Of a stretch of DNA of 53,313 nt, positions 44,805-52,380 are shown in pieces. Within the stretch, counting starts at the first letter, position 1; each line of letters starts with the position of its first letter. Below the pieces are notes generated by a model. The model searched no databases. It was not told the DNA's origin and saw only the letters and a list, made by a program, of their open reading frames with translations. Made by a program: the position numbers and the translations under genes. The DNA lies in NCBI RefSeq assembly GCF_030652775.1, contig NZ_JAUSPS010000021.1:1-53313 (forward strand), in the 5' to 3' direction. This stretch comes from Acetobacterium sp. Lineage in GTDB: Bacteria > Bacillota > Clostridia > Eubacteriales > Eubacteriaceae.

Positions 44805-45518
44805 ATGAAAAAAGAAGTCAACCATAATCACTCGCTGCCGCAAAATAATTTTAACCAGATAATAATCAATCTGGGTCAAGCATTGGGTGCTACTGAAATC
44901 GGGTTTTCTGATCTATCGGTGCTGCCAGCTCAAAAACGAATGGACTTTACTCGCGGCATCACCGTTATTATTAAACTCTCCGACGGTATTTTAAACCAGA
45001 TTGGGACTGCGCCGACCCAAACCTATTTCAGCCACTACCGGAGTGTTAACCGCCTGATTGATGACATCTGCTTACGGATTTTATTAGCACTGGAGGCCCA
45101 AGGTTATCCCAGTGTGGCGATTCCCGCATCTCAGTCTGTAGTTGATCCAGAAGATCAGTTCACCGGCGCATTTCAGCACAAAACAGGAGCAATTCTCTCG
45201 GGACTGGGGTGGATCGGGCGCAGTGCCTTATTTATTCATCAGCGCTACGGACCCCGGGTCCGCATCGGTACCATTTTGACCAATGCTCCAATAATCGTCG
45301 GTGAACCAACAACTGAAAGCGCATGCGGTTCATGCCTGACCTGTGTCAGTGCCTGCCCGGCAATGGCCATTGAAGGTCATCTCTGGAAACCAGGAATGCC
45401 CCGAAATGAGCTTTATGATGCCTATGCCTGCAGTCAACATATGAAGGAAGCCTATCATCATATCGGCAGGGGAGTTGTCTGCGGCTTATGTATTGTAGCG
45501 TGTCCAATCGGGAAATAA
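44805..45518 (+). CDS. QueG-like 4Fe-4S double cluster protein
   Basis: A 237-residue iron-sulfur protein related to epoxyqueuosine reductase. The middle has AGAILSGLGWIGRSALFIHQRYGPRVRIGT (shortened: GLGWIGRSALFIH, YGPRVRIGTIL), typical of the QueG core, and the C-terminus carries two clusters: CGSCLTCVSACP and, with an upstream Cys, CGLCIVACPIGK. It lacks the C-terminal HEAT region and is shorter than true QueG (about 350-380 residues), so queuosine synthesis is not certain; the related small clostridial proteins are uncharacterised. GAGGA precedes the ATG. Confidence 0.75.
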   Translation: MKKEVNHNHSLPQNNFNQIIINLGQALGATEIGFSDLSVLPAQKRMDFTRGITVIIKLSDGILNQIGTAPTQTYFSHYRSVNRLIDDICLRILLALEAQGYPSVAIPASQSVVDPEDQFTGAFQHKTGAILSGLGWIGRSALFIHQRYGPRVRIGTILTNAPIIVGEPTTESACGSCLTCVSACPAMAIEGHLWKPGMPRNELYDAYACSQHMKEAYHHIGRGVVCGLCIVACPIGK

Positions 45519-45613
45519 AGCATATTCAAAGAGATTATTTCAATAAGTCTTTCAAAAGACTGCTTTAATTGGGAAAATTTCTTAAATATGTTTTTTTTTC
45601 TCTGAAAATATTA

Positions 45614-45660
45614 TATAATAGAAAAGGAGAACTGCCGGCTGGTTTTGCTAGGCAGTTTTT
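45614..45660 (+). promoter_or_regulatory. Promoter and attenuator-like hairpin before the DUF512 gene
   Basis: TATAAT (45614-45619; -35 weak, T-rich) would start RNA near 45627. Right there AACTGCC (45630-45636) pairs with GGCAGTT (45651-45657), running into TTTTT (45656-45660). A terminator-like hairpin at the very start of the transcript, 24 bases before the start codon, suggests leader control or a terminator of an upstream transcript. Confidence 0.5.
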
Positions 45661-45683
45661 AAATTGTAAAGAAACAGAGAGAT

Positions 45684-47021
45684 GTGTTGAAAAAATTTAT
45701 AATAAACGGCGTGGAGGATGATAGCATTCTCCACGAAATGGAAGTCGCAGCGGGTGATGTCCTCCTGTCGATCAATGGCATGCCGGTGACTGATATCCTT
45801 GATTATCGCTATCTGATTGCCGACGACACCTTAGAGGTCGAAATTGAAAAACCGGATGGCGAAATCTGGGTGCTGGATATTGAAAAAGAATATGAAGAAG
45901 ATTTAGGTGTAACCTTTCCAGAAGCGATGATTGGCACAAAAACATGTAAGAACAACTGTATCTTTTGTTTTATCGATCAGCTGCCAGCTGGCATGCGAGA
46001 TAGTCTTTATGTCAAAGATGACGACGAACGATTGTCGTTTTTAACCGGCAATTATATTACCATGACAAATCTTACTCCAGATGAACTGAATCGGATTATC
46101 CGCTACCGCATCATGCCGATGAATCTATCCATTCATACCACCAATCCCGAATTGCGAATCAAGATGCTTAAAAACCGTTTTGCCGGGGATGTGATGTCTT
46201 ATCTGGAGACCTTTTATGATAATGGCATTCAGATGAACGGACAAATCGTACTGGTACCCGATTTTAATGATGGCCTTGAACTGGAAAAGACACTGAATGA
46301 TTTAAAAATGTTTTATCCCATTCTACAGTCAGTTTCGGTGGTACCGGTGGGTCTTTCTAACCATCGCCATGGTTTGGAAAACCTTCGTCTATTTAATCAG
46401 GATGATGCTCAGAAAACCCTGAAAATTATCAATACCGTCCATGATGAAATGGAAGCAAAACATGGCAATGGATTTGTCTATCCCAGCGACGAGTTTTATT
46501 TGCTGGCTAAGAGTCCCATTCCTGAAAGTGATTATTATAGTGGCTTTCCCCAAATTGAAAATGGGGTGGGGATGATGGCCGATTTTAAGGACTCTGTCAA
46601 AGAAACGTTACAGATGATCAAAACTCAGAATGCTGTTTCACCAATTGCTACCGCCACCAAAAGAATCGGGTTCCTGACCGGAACTGCCGCCTATGATTAT
46701 CTCAGTACTCTAGCTGATGCGATTAAACTAGAACTTCCGTTGCTGGATCTGACGGTTTTCCCAATCACCAACCATTTCTTTGGCGAAGCCATTACCGTAT
46801 CCGGGCTGCTCACCGGTTCGGACATCCTGACCCAAATGAAACCCCAACTCGAGAAAAATCCCTGCAATTTGCTCCTATTGCCTGAAAATGCCCTGCGCAG
46901 CGATACTGATACCTTATTGGACGACTGGACCCTGGAAACATTAGGCGAAGCCCTTAATGTGAGCATCCGAGGCATTCCGGTTCAGGGTGAAAACCTGATG
47001 CAGATATTATTAGAGAATTAA
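45684..47021 (+). CDS. DUF512 radical SAM-type protein
   Basis: 445 residues. It has an N-terminal PDZ-like segment (about 10-60: GDVLLSINGMPVTDILDYR), then TCKNNCIFCFIDQLP, a CxxxCxxC radical SAM-type cluster motif near residues 91-98, SLYVKDDDERLSFLTGNYITMTNL (shortened), and the C-terminal DUF512 domain (MNLSIHTTNPELR, VPDFNDG, VPVGLSNHR). This family commonly lies directly upstream of der in clostridia, as here (70 bases). Its reaction is unknown. GTG 45684 or TTG 45687 is the start; the ribosome binding site is weak. Confidence 0.85.
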   Translation: MLKKFIINGVEDDSILHEMEVAAGDVLLSINGMPVTDILDYRYLIADDTLEVEIEKPDGEIWVLDIEKEYEEDLGVTFPEAMIGTKTCKNNCIFCFIDQLPAGMRDSLYVKDDDERLSFLTGNYITMTNLTPDELNRIIRYRIMPMNLSIHTTNPELRIKMLKNRFAGDVMSYLETFYDNGIQMNGQIVLVPDFNDGLELEKTLNDLKMFYPILQSVSVVPVGLSNHRHGLENLRLFNQDDAQKTLKIINTVHDEMEAKHGNGFVYPSDEFYLLAKSPIPESDYYSGFPQIENGVGMMADFKDSVKETLQMIKTQNAVSPIATATKRIGFLTGTAAYDYLSTLADAIKLELPLLDLTVFPITNHFFGEAITVSGLLTGSDILTQMKPQLEKNPCNLLLLPENALRSDTDTLLDDWTLETLGEALNVSIRGIPVQGENLMQILLEN

Positions 47022-47091
47022 AAACTGCAATTCAAAATATGATTAAAAACAACCATTAAAAATAATGATATAAATGAAGTGAGGAAATAAA

Positions 47092-48411
47092 ATGCCAAAG
47101 CCTATCGTAGCAGTGGTTGGCCGCCCGAATGTGGGAAAGTCAACGCTGTTTAATAAATTAGTTGGAGAACGAATTGCCATCGTCGAAGATACCCCCGGAG
47201 TAACCAGGGATCGGATCATTGCCGACGCCGAATGGCAAAACCACCATTTTACCCTGATTGACACCGGCGGGATCGAACCCCATACCAAGGATGACATCTT
47301 ATTACAAATGCGGCTCCAGGCTGAAATCGCCATAGATATGGCCGATCTGATTGTCCTGATGGTTGATGGTCGGGAAGGAATGACCGCCTCGGATCTGGAA
47401 GTTGCCAATATGATCCGGAAACATGACAAAGATGTTTTATTGGCCGTTAATAAGGTTGACAGCCAAGGTCTGGAAAACAACGCCTTTGAATTCTATAACC
47501 TGGGAATCGGGGAGCCACTGGCCATCTCGGCCGAGCAGGGTTTGGGTTTAGGGGATTTTCTAGACGAGATCATTAACCATGTTAAGCGTTATTACGACGA
47601 AGAAGAAACAGAAGATGAGCGTCTGCGAGTTGCCGTCATCGGTAAACCGAATGTGGGGAAGTCGACCCTAATTAATAAGGTGTTGGGAGAAGAGCGGCTG
47701 ATTGTCAGCGATATTCCCGGAACCACCCGAGATGCCGTGGATACCAGCGTCAGATATGACGGGGAAGACTATGTGTTAATTGATACCGCTGGATTACGAC
47801 GAAAGAAAAAAATCTATGCCGATATCGAACGTTACAGCATCGTCAGAGCCATTGCTGCCGTTGAACGAAGTCAGGTTGTACTGGTACTGATTGACGGATC
47901 CCAAGGCGTCACCGAACAGGATGCCAAAATTGCCGGAATCGCCCATAATCGATCCAAGCCATCGATCATTATTGTCAATAAATGGGACGCCGTAGAAAAA
48001 GACAATAAAACGATGAAGAAGATGGAAGATGATATCCGGGATGCGCTTTCATTTATGGATTACGCCCCGATTATCTTTATCTCGGCCAAAACCGGACAGC
48101 GATTGGGAAAAATATTTGAAACCATCGAATATGTTAAAGCTCAGAGCGCCAAACGAATCACCACCGGGAAGGTCAATGAAGCCCTGGCCGAATTTGTAAT
48201 GATGAAACAGCCACCGTCAAAACATGGCCGTCGCTTGAAATTATATTATGCATCCCAGGTGGCCATTAATCCGCCGACATTTGTGGTGTTTGTCAATGAT
48301 ATGACCCTGGTTCATTTTTCTTATCAGCGTTACCTTGAAAACAAGATCCGGGAGACCTTTGATTTCTTTGGAACACCGATTCGCTTTTTTATCCGGGAGC
48401 GATCTGAATAA
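47092..48411 (+). CDS. der: Ribosome biogenesis GTPase Der (EngA)
   Basis: Double-GTPase needed for 50S assembly. The 439-residue protein has two G domains in tandem: GRPNVGKST with DTGG and NKVD in the first, GKPNVGKST with DTAG and NKWD in the second, and a C-terminal KH-like domain (LKLYYASQVAINPPTFVVFVN, shortened). GTGAGGAAA precedes the ATG. It ends in a strong terminator, with the recombinase region beyond. Confidence 0.97.
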   Translation: MPKPIVAVVGRPNVGKSTLFNKLVGERIAIVEDTPGVTRDRIIADAEWQNHHFTLIDTGGIEPHTKDDILLQMRLQAEIAIDMADLIVLMVDGREGMTASDLEVANMIRKHDKDVLLAVNKVDSQGLENNAFEFYNLGIGEPLAISAEQGLGLGDFLDEIINHVKRYYDEEETEDERLRVAVIGKPNVGKSTLINKVLGEERLIVSDIPGTTRDAVDTSVRYDGEDYVLIDTAGLRRKKKIYADIERYSIVRAIAAVERSQVVLVLIDGSQGVTEQDAKIAGIAHNRSKPSIIIVNKWDAVEKDNKTMKKMEDDIRDALSFMDYAPIIFISAKTGQRLGKIFETIEYVKAQSAKRITTGKVNEALAEFVMMKQPPSKHGRRLKLYYASQVAINPPTFVVFVNDMTLVHFSYQRYLENKIRETFDFFGTPIRFFIRERSE

Positions 48412-48433
48412 CATTAAAAAATGATTTTAATTT

Positions 48434-48481
48434 AAAGAACGAAAATTTTGCAGCAGCATGTGCAGAATTTTCGTTCTTTTT
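48434..48481 (+). terminator. Terminator after der
   Basis: A 19-bp stem (48434-48452 with 48461-48479) with one G-U pair in the plus-strand RNA, 8-nt loop, T-run. Confidence 0.93.
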
Positions 48482-48521
48482 GGATCGGCATTATTGGGCA
48501 GATTCCATACAGAGACTTTAA

Positions 48522-48557
48522 TGTTTTGTCACGAAATGTAAGTTTCGTGACAAAACA
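48522..48557. repeat. Perfect 15-bp-arm palindrome upstream of the recombinase gene
   Basis: TGTTTTGTCACGAAA (48522-48536) and TTTCGTGACAAAACA (48543-48557) are perfect inverted arms around TGTAAG. No T-run follows on either strand, so it is not a terminator. The arm/spacer geometry suits a tyrosine recombinase core site or a dimeric repressor operator; it lies 128 bases before the recombinase start. Confidence 0.75.
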
Positions 48558-48685
48558 GCTAAAATGTGATAAGCTATGATTAATACATCCATCTAAACCA
48601 GATTGCCATTATAATATATTTTAAACTGTCTTCTCACTGGATGACGCTCGCAAGCAACGACCAAATAAATTTTAGGAGTAATGTC

Positions 48686-49669
48686 ATGACAACCCCAACA
48701 AATCCAACCGCTAAAATAATTCTGAACAACGCTTTGATCGATGAATTTCTGAATTATGTTTTGACGATTAAGGGTTACTCTGAAAAATCGGCTCAGGCCT
48801 ACCGTTATGATCTGATTATCTTTTTTCGGTTTATTAAGCGCTATTTTGCCATGGTGCCCCAATCCCTTGATTTTGATGAGATTTTAATTGATGATGTCTC
48901 CATTGACGAATTGAAATCTGTTAATCTCGGCATTCTCTATGCTTTTCTTTCATATTCAAGTAAGGAGCGCCACAATTCAGACGCCGCCCGCAGCCGGAAG
49001 GTATCATCATTGCGCTCTTTCTTTAATTATCTTTGTAATAAACAGAAATACTTTCTTCCTAACCCGGTAACTGAACTGGAAATGCCCAAACTACCGGCTC
49101 GTCATGCCCGTTATCTTGAATGGGATGAAGCCGTGGATCTGTTAAAAGGAATCACTGGCCGTCATAAAGAACGAGACTTTGCCATTGTCACGCTATTTCT
49201 GAATTGCGGGATGCGGCTGTCTGAGCTCACACAAATTAAAATTTCAGATATTAAGAACGATGCCCTGCGGATCATCGGAAAAGGCAACAAAGAACGCACT
49301 GTCTTTTTAAACCATGCCTGTCTCAAAGCGATCAACCGCTATCTGGTGGTTCGCCAGGAATCAGACTCCCCCTATCTGTTTCTCAGCCAGCAGAATACCC
49401 CCATCAGTAATCGGGCGGTTCAGCATCTGGTCAAGAAACATCTGGCCAGTTGTGGTCTGAATACCGACGAAATCAGTGTCCATAAACTCAGACATACAGC
49501 GGCGACCCTAATGTTTCGTTATGGCAACGCCGATCTCCGCTCAGTCCAGGAAATCCTTGGCCATCAAAATGTATCGACAACCCAGATCTATACTCATATT
49601 AATGAAGAAACCCTACGGGATACTTTAAATCAAAACCCCCTATCTCAATTTGAAAGCGATGATGACTAA
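48686..49669 (+). CDS. XerC/XerD-type tyrosine recombinase
   Basis: 327 residues with an N-terminal SAM-like core-binding domain (LNYVLTIKGYSEKSAQAYRYD in part) and a C-terminal catalytic domain. The catalytic set is complete: Arg177 (GMRLSEL), Lys199 (GKGNKER), His266 and Arg269 (HKLRH), His293 (GHQNV), Tyr302 (QIYTH). ATG 48686 has AGGAG 7 bases upstream; an earlier start at 48641 adds 15 residues without support. It could be the chromosome dimer resolvase or a specialised recombinase acting on the adjacent palindrome. No phage genes accompany it. Confidence 0.9.
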   Translation: MTTPTNPTAKIILNNALIDEFLNYVLTIKGYSEKSAQAYRYDLIIFFRFIKRYFAMVPQSLDFDEILIDDVSIDELKSVNLGILYAFLSYSSKERHNSDAARSRKVSSLRSFFNYLCNKQKYFLPNPVTELEMPKLPARHARYLEWDEAVDLLKGITGRHKERDFAIVTLFLNCGMRLSELTQIKISDIKNDALRIIGKGNKERTVFLNHACLKAINRYLVVRQESDSPYLFLSQQNTPISNRAVQHLVKKHLASCGLNTDEISVHKLRHTAATLMFRYGNADLRSVQEILGHQNVSTTQIYTHINEETLRDTLNQNPLSQFESDDD

Positions 49670-49785
49670 TCGGTAAAAATAAGTAAAAAAAAATTTTTTG
49701 ATTAAATTATATATTATGAACTTTATTCTAATGATAACTGGAAAATTATTGATAACAAAACGATGTTTTTATGAACTTTATTTCA

Positions 49786-49818
49786 AGAAAGGCATCAGTA
49801 TTTTTCTGATACCTTTCT
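49786..49818. terminator. Hairpin between converging genes
   Basis: AGAAAGGCATCAG (49786-49798) pairs with CTGATACCTTTCT (49806-49818) with one mismatch. It lies between the recombinase gene and the leftward zinc-ribbon gene. T-runs are poor on both strands, so termination is uncertain. Confidence 0.5.
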
Positions 49819-50239
49819 AAAAGAAATGTCTTTTCTTTTGTCTCAATCCTTTACAATATGGACACGAAGTCATATTTCTTTTCTGGTAATATACTCTTTG
49901 TTTCGGAGACATGTAATATTTATGATTACACTCATTACAATTCCACCAGACATTTTCTACGAGGTTATCTAAAACATAATCTGCATTAAATAATATATAA
50001 TTATTGATGTCGTCCCATTCTTTCATTAAATCAGGATGTTTTATCATAAAACTATTATAACCAGGTAGAACTTTTATTCCTTTACAATACGGGCAAGAAT
50101 CATCTCCAGCTTCACGTTCATTTATTAAATAACGATATTCCCCGCCGCATGTCGGACAGAGCCACGATACCCAGCTTTTGTTTACTTTTTGGTATGTCTC
50201 AGGGCCTCGTTCATTTGATGGGCTCCACTCTTTTATCAA
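49817..50239 (-). pseudogene. Zinc-ribbon (DUF4379-like) protein remnant, 5' end lost at the transposon junction
   Basis: 140 residues from a TTG at 50239, containing repeat units with treble-clef or zinc-ribbon motifs: WLCPTCGGEYRY...CPYCKGIKVLPG, then WWNCNECNHKYYM...CPYCKG. It matches from memory the DUF4379 probable zinc-ribbon family, whose units start with LIKEWSPSNERGPE-type segments. Here the frame continues upstream of the TTG (codons reading PKTDTDFE) to a TGA at 50276-50278, inside the predicted transposon end. The first repeat's opening part is missing and no ribosome binding site precedes TTG 50239, so I read this as a gene cut by insertion. Related proteins are often linked to endonuclease-like systems. 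Confidence 0.6.
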
Positions 50240-50297
50240 CTCAAAATCTGTATCTGTTTTAGGGATGGAAGTTTGTCAAGAAACAGCTTTCTTGCAA

Positions 50298-50336
50298 TGC
50301 CGAGAATAGCCATATATAATGCCAGTATCAACTGGC
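50298..50336. repeat. Left-end repeats and small palindrome of the transposon
   Basis: TGCCGAGAA (50298) and TGCCAGTAT (50320) are 22 bp apart and resemble the inverted right-end repeats (TGCCTGAA). ATGCCAG and CTGGCAT (50319-50325 and 50332-50338) also form a small palindrome. The match to the right end is weak beyond TGCC. Confidence 0.4.
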
Positions 50337-50348
50337 ATGGAGGTGAAC

Positions 50349-50411
50349 AAAAAGCACCCCAATACGACTATATCCGACAAGATTGCCGCCGTACTGGGAT
50401 GCCCCTAAAAC
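50349..50411 (-). ncRNA. Candidate small hairpin RNA in the transposon left end
   Basis: Read leftward there is a promoter (50418-50446), then GCATCCCAGTACG (50402-50390), a 23-nt loop, CGTATTGGGGTGC (50366-50354) and TTTTT (50353-50349). In the minus-strand RNA all 13 positions pair, two as G-U; in plus-strand RNA the same two become A-C mismatches. The predicted transcript is about 62 nt. It runs opposite to the transposition genes and also overlaps a 23-codon plus-strand frame (50337-50408). Function unknown; a regulator of transposition or an outward transcription block are possibilities. Confidence 0.55.
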
Positions 50412-50417
50412 ATGATA

Positions 50418-50446
50418 ATAATATCACAGTACGACATGATTTTCAA
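50418..50446 (-). promoter_or_regulatory. Leftward promoter in the transposon left end
   Basis: On the minus strand TTGAAA (50446-50441), 17-bp spacer ending in TGA, TATTAT (50423-50418): good -35, 5 of 6 at -10, and a TGn extension. The -35 lies 3 bases from the DUF6431 start codon on the other strand. Confidence 0.6.
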
Positions 50447-50448
50447 TA

Positions 50449-50925
50449 ATGAACAACAAATTTTTTATCAGGAGTAAAGAAGAAGCCATCTGCCCCTGCT
50501 GCGGGGAATCACTCATGGTAAAAGACAGTCGCAATCGCCATTGCCTCAATGGTAAAGGCGATCGGATCGAATTAAGAATTCGCAGGCTGAAATGCCGGTC
50601 TTGCGGGAAAATCCATACGGAACTTCCGGATTTCATCCAACCGTTTAAGCGTTATATTGCGTCGGTCATTGAAGCGGTTATCGATCAGACAACAACGAGC
50701 TGCCCGGCGGAAGGTTCTACCATGCGCAGATGGAAACAATGGTTTGGGCAGTCTGCTTCGACAATCAATGGAATCCTAATGGCGGCCAGTCTTTTTTTTA
50801 CCCGAGAAGCCATTCCGCTGATGGTTCCGACTTCTTTACTCCAGACCCTGCGTGACACCGGTTCCGGATGGTTGAAAAAGGCCATGCGACAGCTTGTGAA
50901 TTCCGGAAATTGGCCCCTGTTTTAA
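50449..50925 (+). CDS. DUF6431-type zinc-binding protein of the transposon
   Basis: 158 residues. The N-terminus has two CxxC pairs, ICPCCGESLMVKDSRNRHC (shortened) and IRRLKCRSCGKIHTELPDFI, then QPFKRYIASVIEAVID, matching from memory the DUF6431 family found beside DDE transposases and ExeA ATPases. The zinc ribbon plus a following helical region suggests DNA binding (TMRRWKQWFGQSASTIN looks helix-turn-helix-like). Its role in transposition is not established. ATG 50449 lacks a ribosome binding site; the frame is closed by TGA at 50437. Confidence 0.72.
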   Translation: MNNKFFIRSKEEAICPCCGESLMVKDSRNRHCLNGKGDRIELRIRRLKCRSCGKIHTELPDFIQPFKRYIASVIEAVIDQTTTSCPAEGSTMRRWKQWFGQSASTINGILMAASLFFTREAIPLMVPTSLLQTLRDTGSGWLKKAMRQLVNSGNWPLF

Positions 50926-51018
50926 AAATGAACAACACACCTGCTTTGCATTTTGTCCAAATAACAGGCATAGTATACTGACGTTATCTCTAAACGAGGA
51001 ACGAAAGGAGCCATGCTC

Positions 51019-52380
51019 ATGAACAAAGAATTAAAACGAGAAGATGTTGCTGCACGTCGGTTAATGCTCATCACCCCACTCCTGGAGCCGGGATTGGATC
51101 CGGCAACGATCACGGCGTTAAAAAAGGAAATCAGCCAACGGGAGGCAACCTCCCCACGCTCACTGGGGCGCTATATTACCGCCTATTATAAGGATGGTTT
51201 TGATGGGCTCAAGCCGAAAACAGGCGATCGCCGAAATGCCAAAAACCTGCCGTCCAATTATGATGCAGTGGTGGAACAGGCTGTCATTCTCCGACGGGAA
51301 CTTCCGTCCCGGAGTGTCCCCCAAATCATCACCATCCTGGAAATGGAAGGTTATGCCAAACCCGGAGAACTCAAGCGCAGCACCCTTCAGGGACACCTTC
51401 TGAAAAACGGTTATGGATCGAAACAGATGAAACTGTACCGTCAGAAAGGTAGTGCATCGCGGCGATTTCAAAAAAAACACCGGGGGATGTTGTACCAGGG
51501 GGATATCAAATATGGACCCTATCTGCCAATTGGTAAAAATGGAAAGCCAAAACAAGTTTACCTGTCTGCATTCATTGATGATGCTACCCGGTACATCGTG
51601 CATGCAAAGTTCTATGATAATCAAAAGGTGACGATCATTGAAGATAGCCTGCGTAGTGCACTCATGCAGTATGGCAAACCGGATGCGATCTACGTCGACA
51701 ATGGGAAGCAGTACCGCTCCAAATGGCTGACCAACGCCTGTGCAAAGCTCGATATCCGGCTGCAGTATGCCAAGCCTTATCATCCGGAAGGAAAAGGAAA
51801 AATTGAAAGTTTCAATAAATATCTGGATGCGTTCCTGGCTGAAGCCGCCCTTTCAAAGCCCAAAACCTTGGCTGCACTCAACCAGCTCCTCGATGTCTGG
51901 ATCCATGAGTATTATCATAAAAAGCCGCATACCTCTCTGGGTGATATTTCGCCAGAGATTGCTTTTAAAACCGATACCCGAGCCCTCACATTTGTAGATG
52001 TTGCCACATGCGCTAAGGCCTTTCTTCATTTGGAAGAACGAAAAGTTGATAAAACCGGCTGCATTAACTTTGCCGGACAACACTATGAAGTAGGTATGGA
52101 TCTCATCGGTCGAAAAGTCGACATCCGCTATGATCCTCAGTGGCTCGAGGAGATTGAAATCCATCATAAAGACAAGATACCCTTTAAAATCAAACAACGC
52201 ATTATCGGCGAAAACTGCGGTTGTCATACCGAACTGCCGGAGGGGATGTCGCCCCGGGAAGTCACCACCTCACGTCTTTTGGATGGCTTAAACAAAGCCA
52301 ATATCACCAACCGGACAAAAAAGAAAGTGGCGGTTCTTTATGGCAACAAGAACAGTAGCGAGGACGAACTCAATGTTTGA
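51019..52380 (+). CDS. DD35E transposase (integrase core, TniA/IS481-like)
   Basis: 453 residues. An N-terminal helix-turn-helix region (about 1-120: SPRSLGRYITAYYKDGFDGL, SVPQIITILEMEGY) is followed by the rve integrase core: Asp162 in YQGDIKYGP, Asp227 in YVDNGKQYRS, Glu263 in GKGKIESFN, with 35 residues between the last two (DD35E), and YHKKPHTSLG after it. A C-terminal beta-rich Mu-type domain ends the protein. AAGGAG (51005-51010) is 8 bases before ATG 51019; ATG 51013 is too close. A possible promoter is TATACT at 50974-50979. The ATPase gene overlaps its end by 8 bases. Confidence 0.9.
   Translation: MNKELKREDVAARRLMLITPLLEPGLDPATITALKKEISQREATSPRSLGRYITAYYKDGFDGLKPKTGDRRNAKNLPSNYDAVVEQAVILRRELPSRSVPQIITILEMEGYAKPGELKRSTLQGHLLKNGYGSKQMKLYRQKGSASRRFQKKHRGMLYQGDIKYGPYLPIGKNGKPKQVYLSAFIDDATRYIVHAKFYDNQKVTIIEDSLRSALMQYGKPDAIYVDNGKQYRSKWLTNACAKLDIRLQYAKPYHPEGKGKIESFNKYLDAFLAEAALSKPKTLAALNQLLDVWIHEYYHKKPHTSLGDISPEIAFKTDTRALTFVDVATCAKAFLHLEERKVDKTGCINFAGQHYEVGMDLIGRKVDIRYDPQWLEEIEIHHKDKIPFKIKQRIIGENCGCHTELPEGMSPREVTTSRLLDGLNKANITNRTKKKVAVLYGNKNSSEDELNV

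Noticed and set aside
48522-48557. Calling the palindrome a dif site
   Set aside because: It is fully symmetric and AT/CG content and sequence do not resemble the Firmicute dif consensus I recall; kept only as an unassigned palindrome.
49716-49782. Direct repeat ATGAACTTTATT (49716 and 49771)
   Set aside because: Twelve AT-rich bases 55 bp apart in an intergenic region; no boundary or gene context gives it meaning.
51160-51783. Minus-strand frame of 207 codons inside the transposase gene
   Set aside because: Antisense to the catalytic core; no start signal and no recognisable motif.
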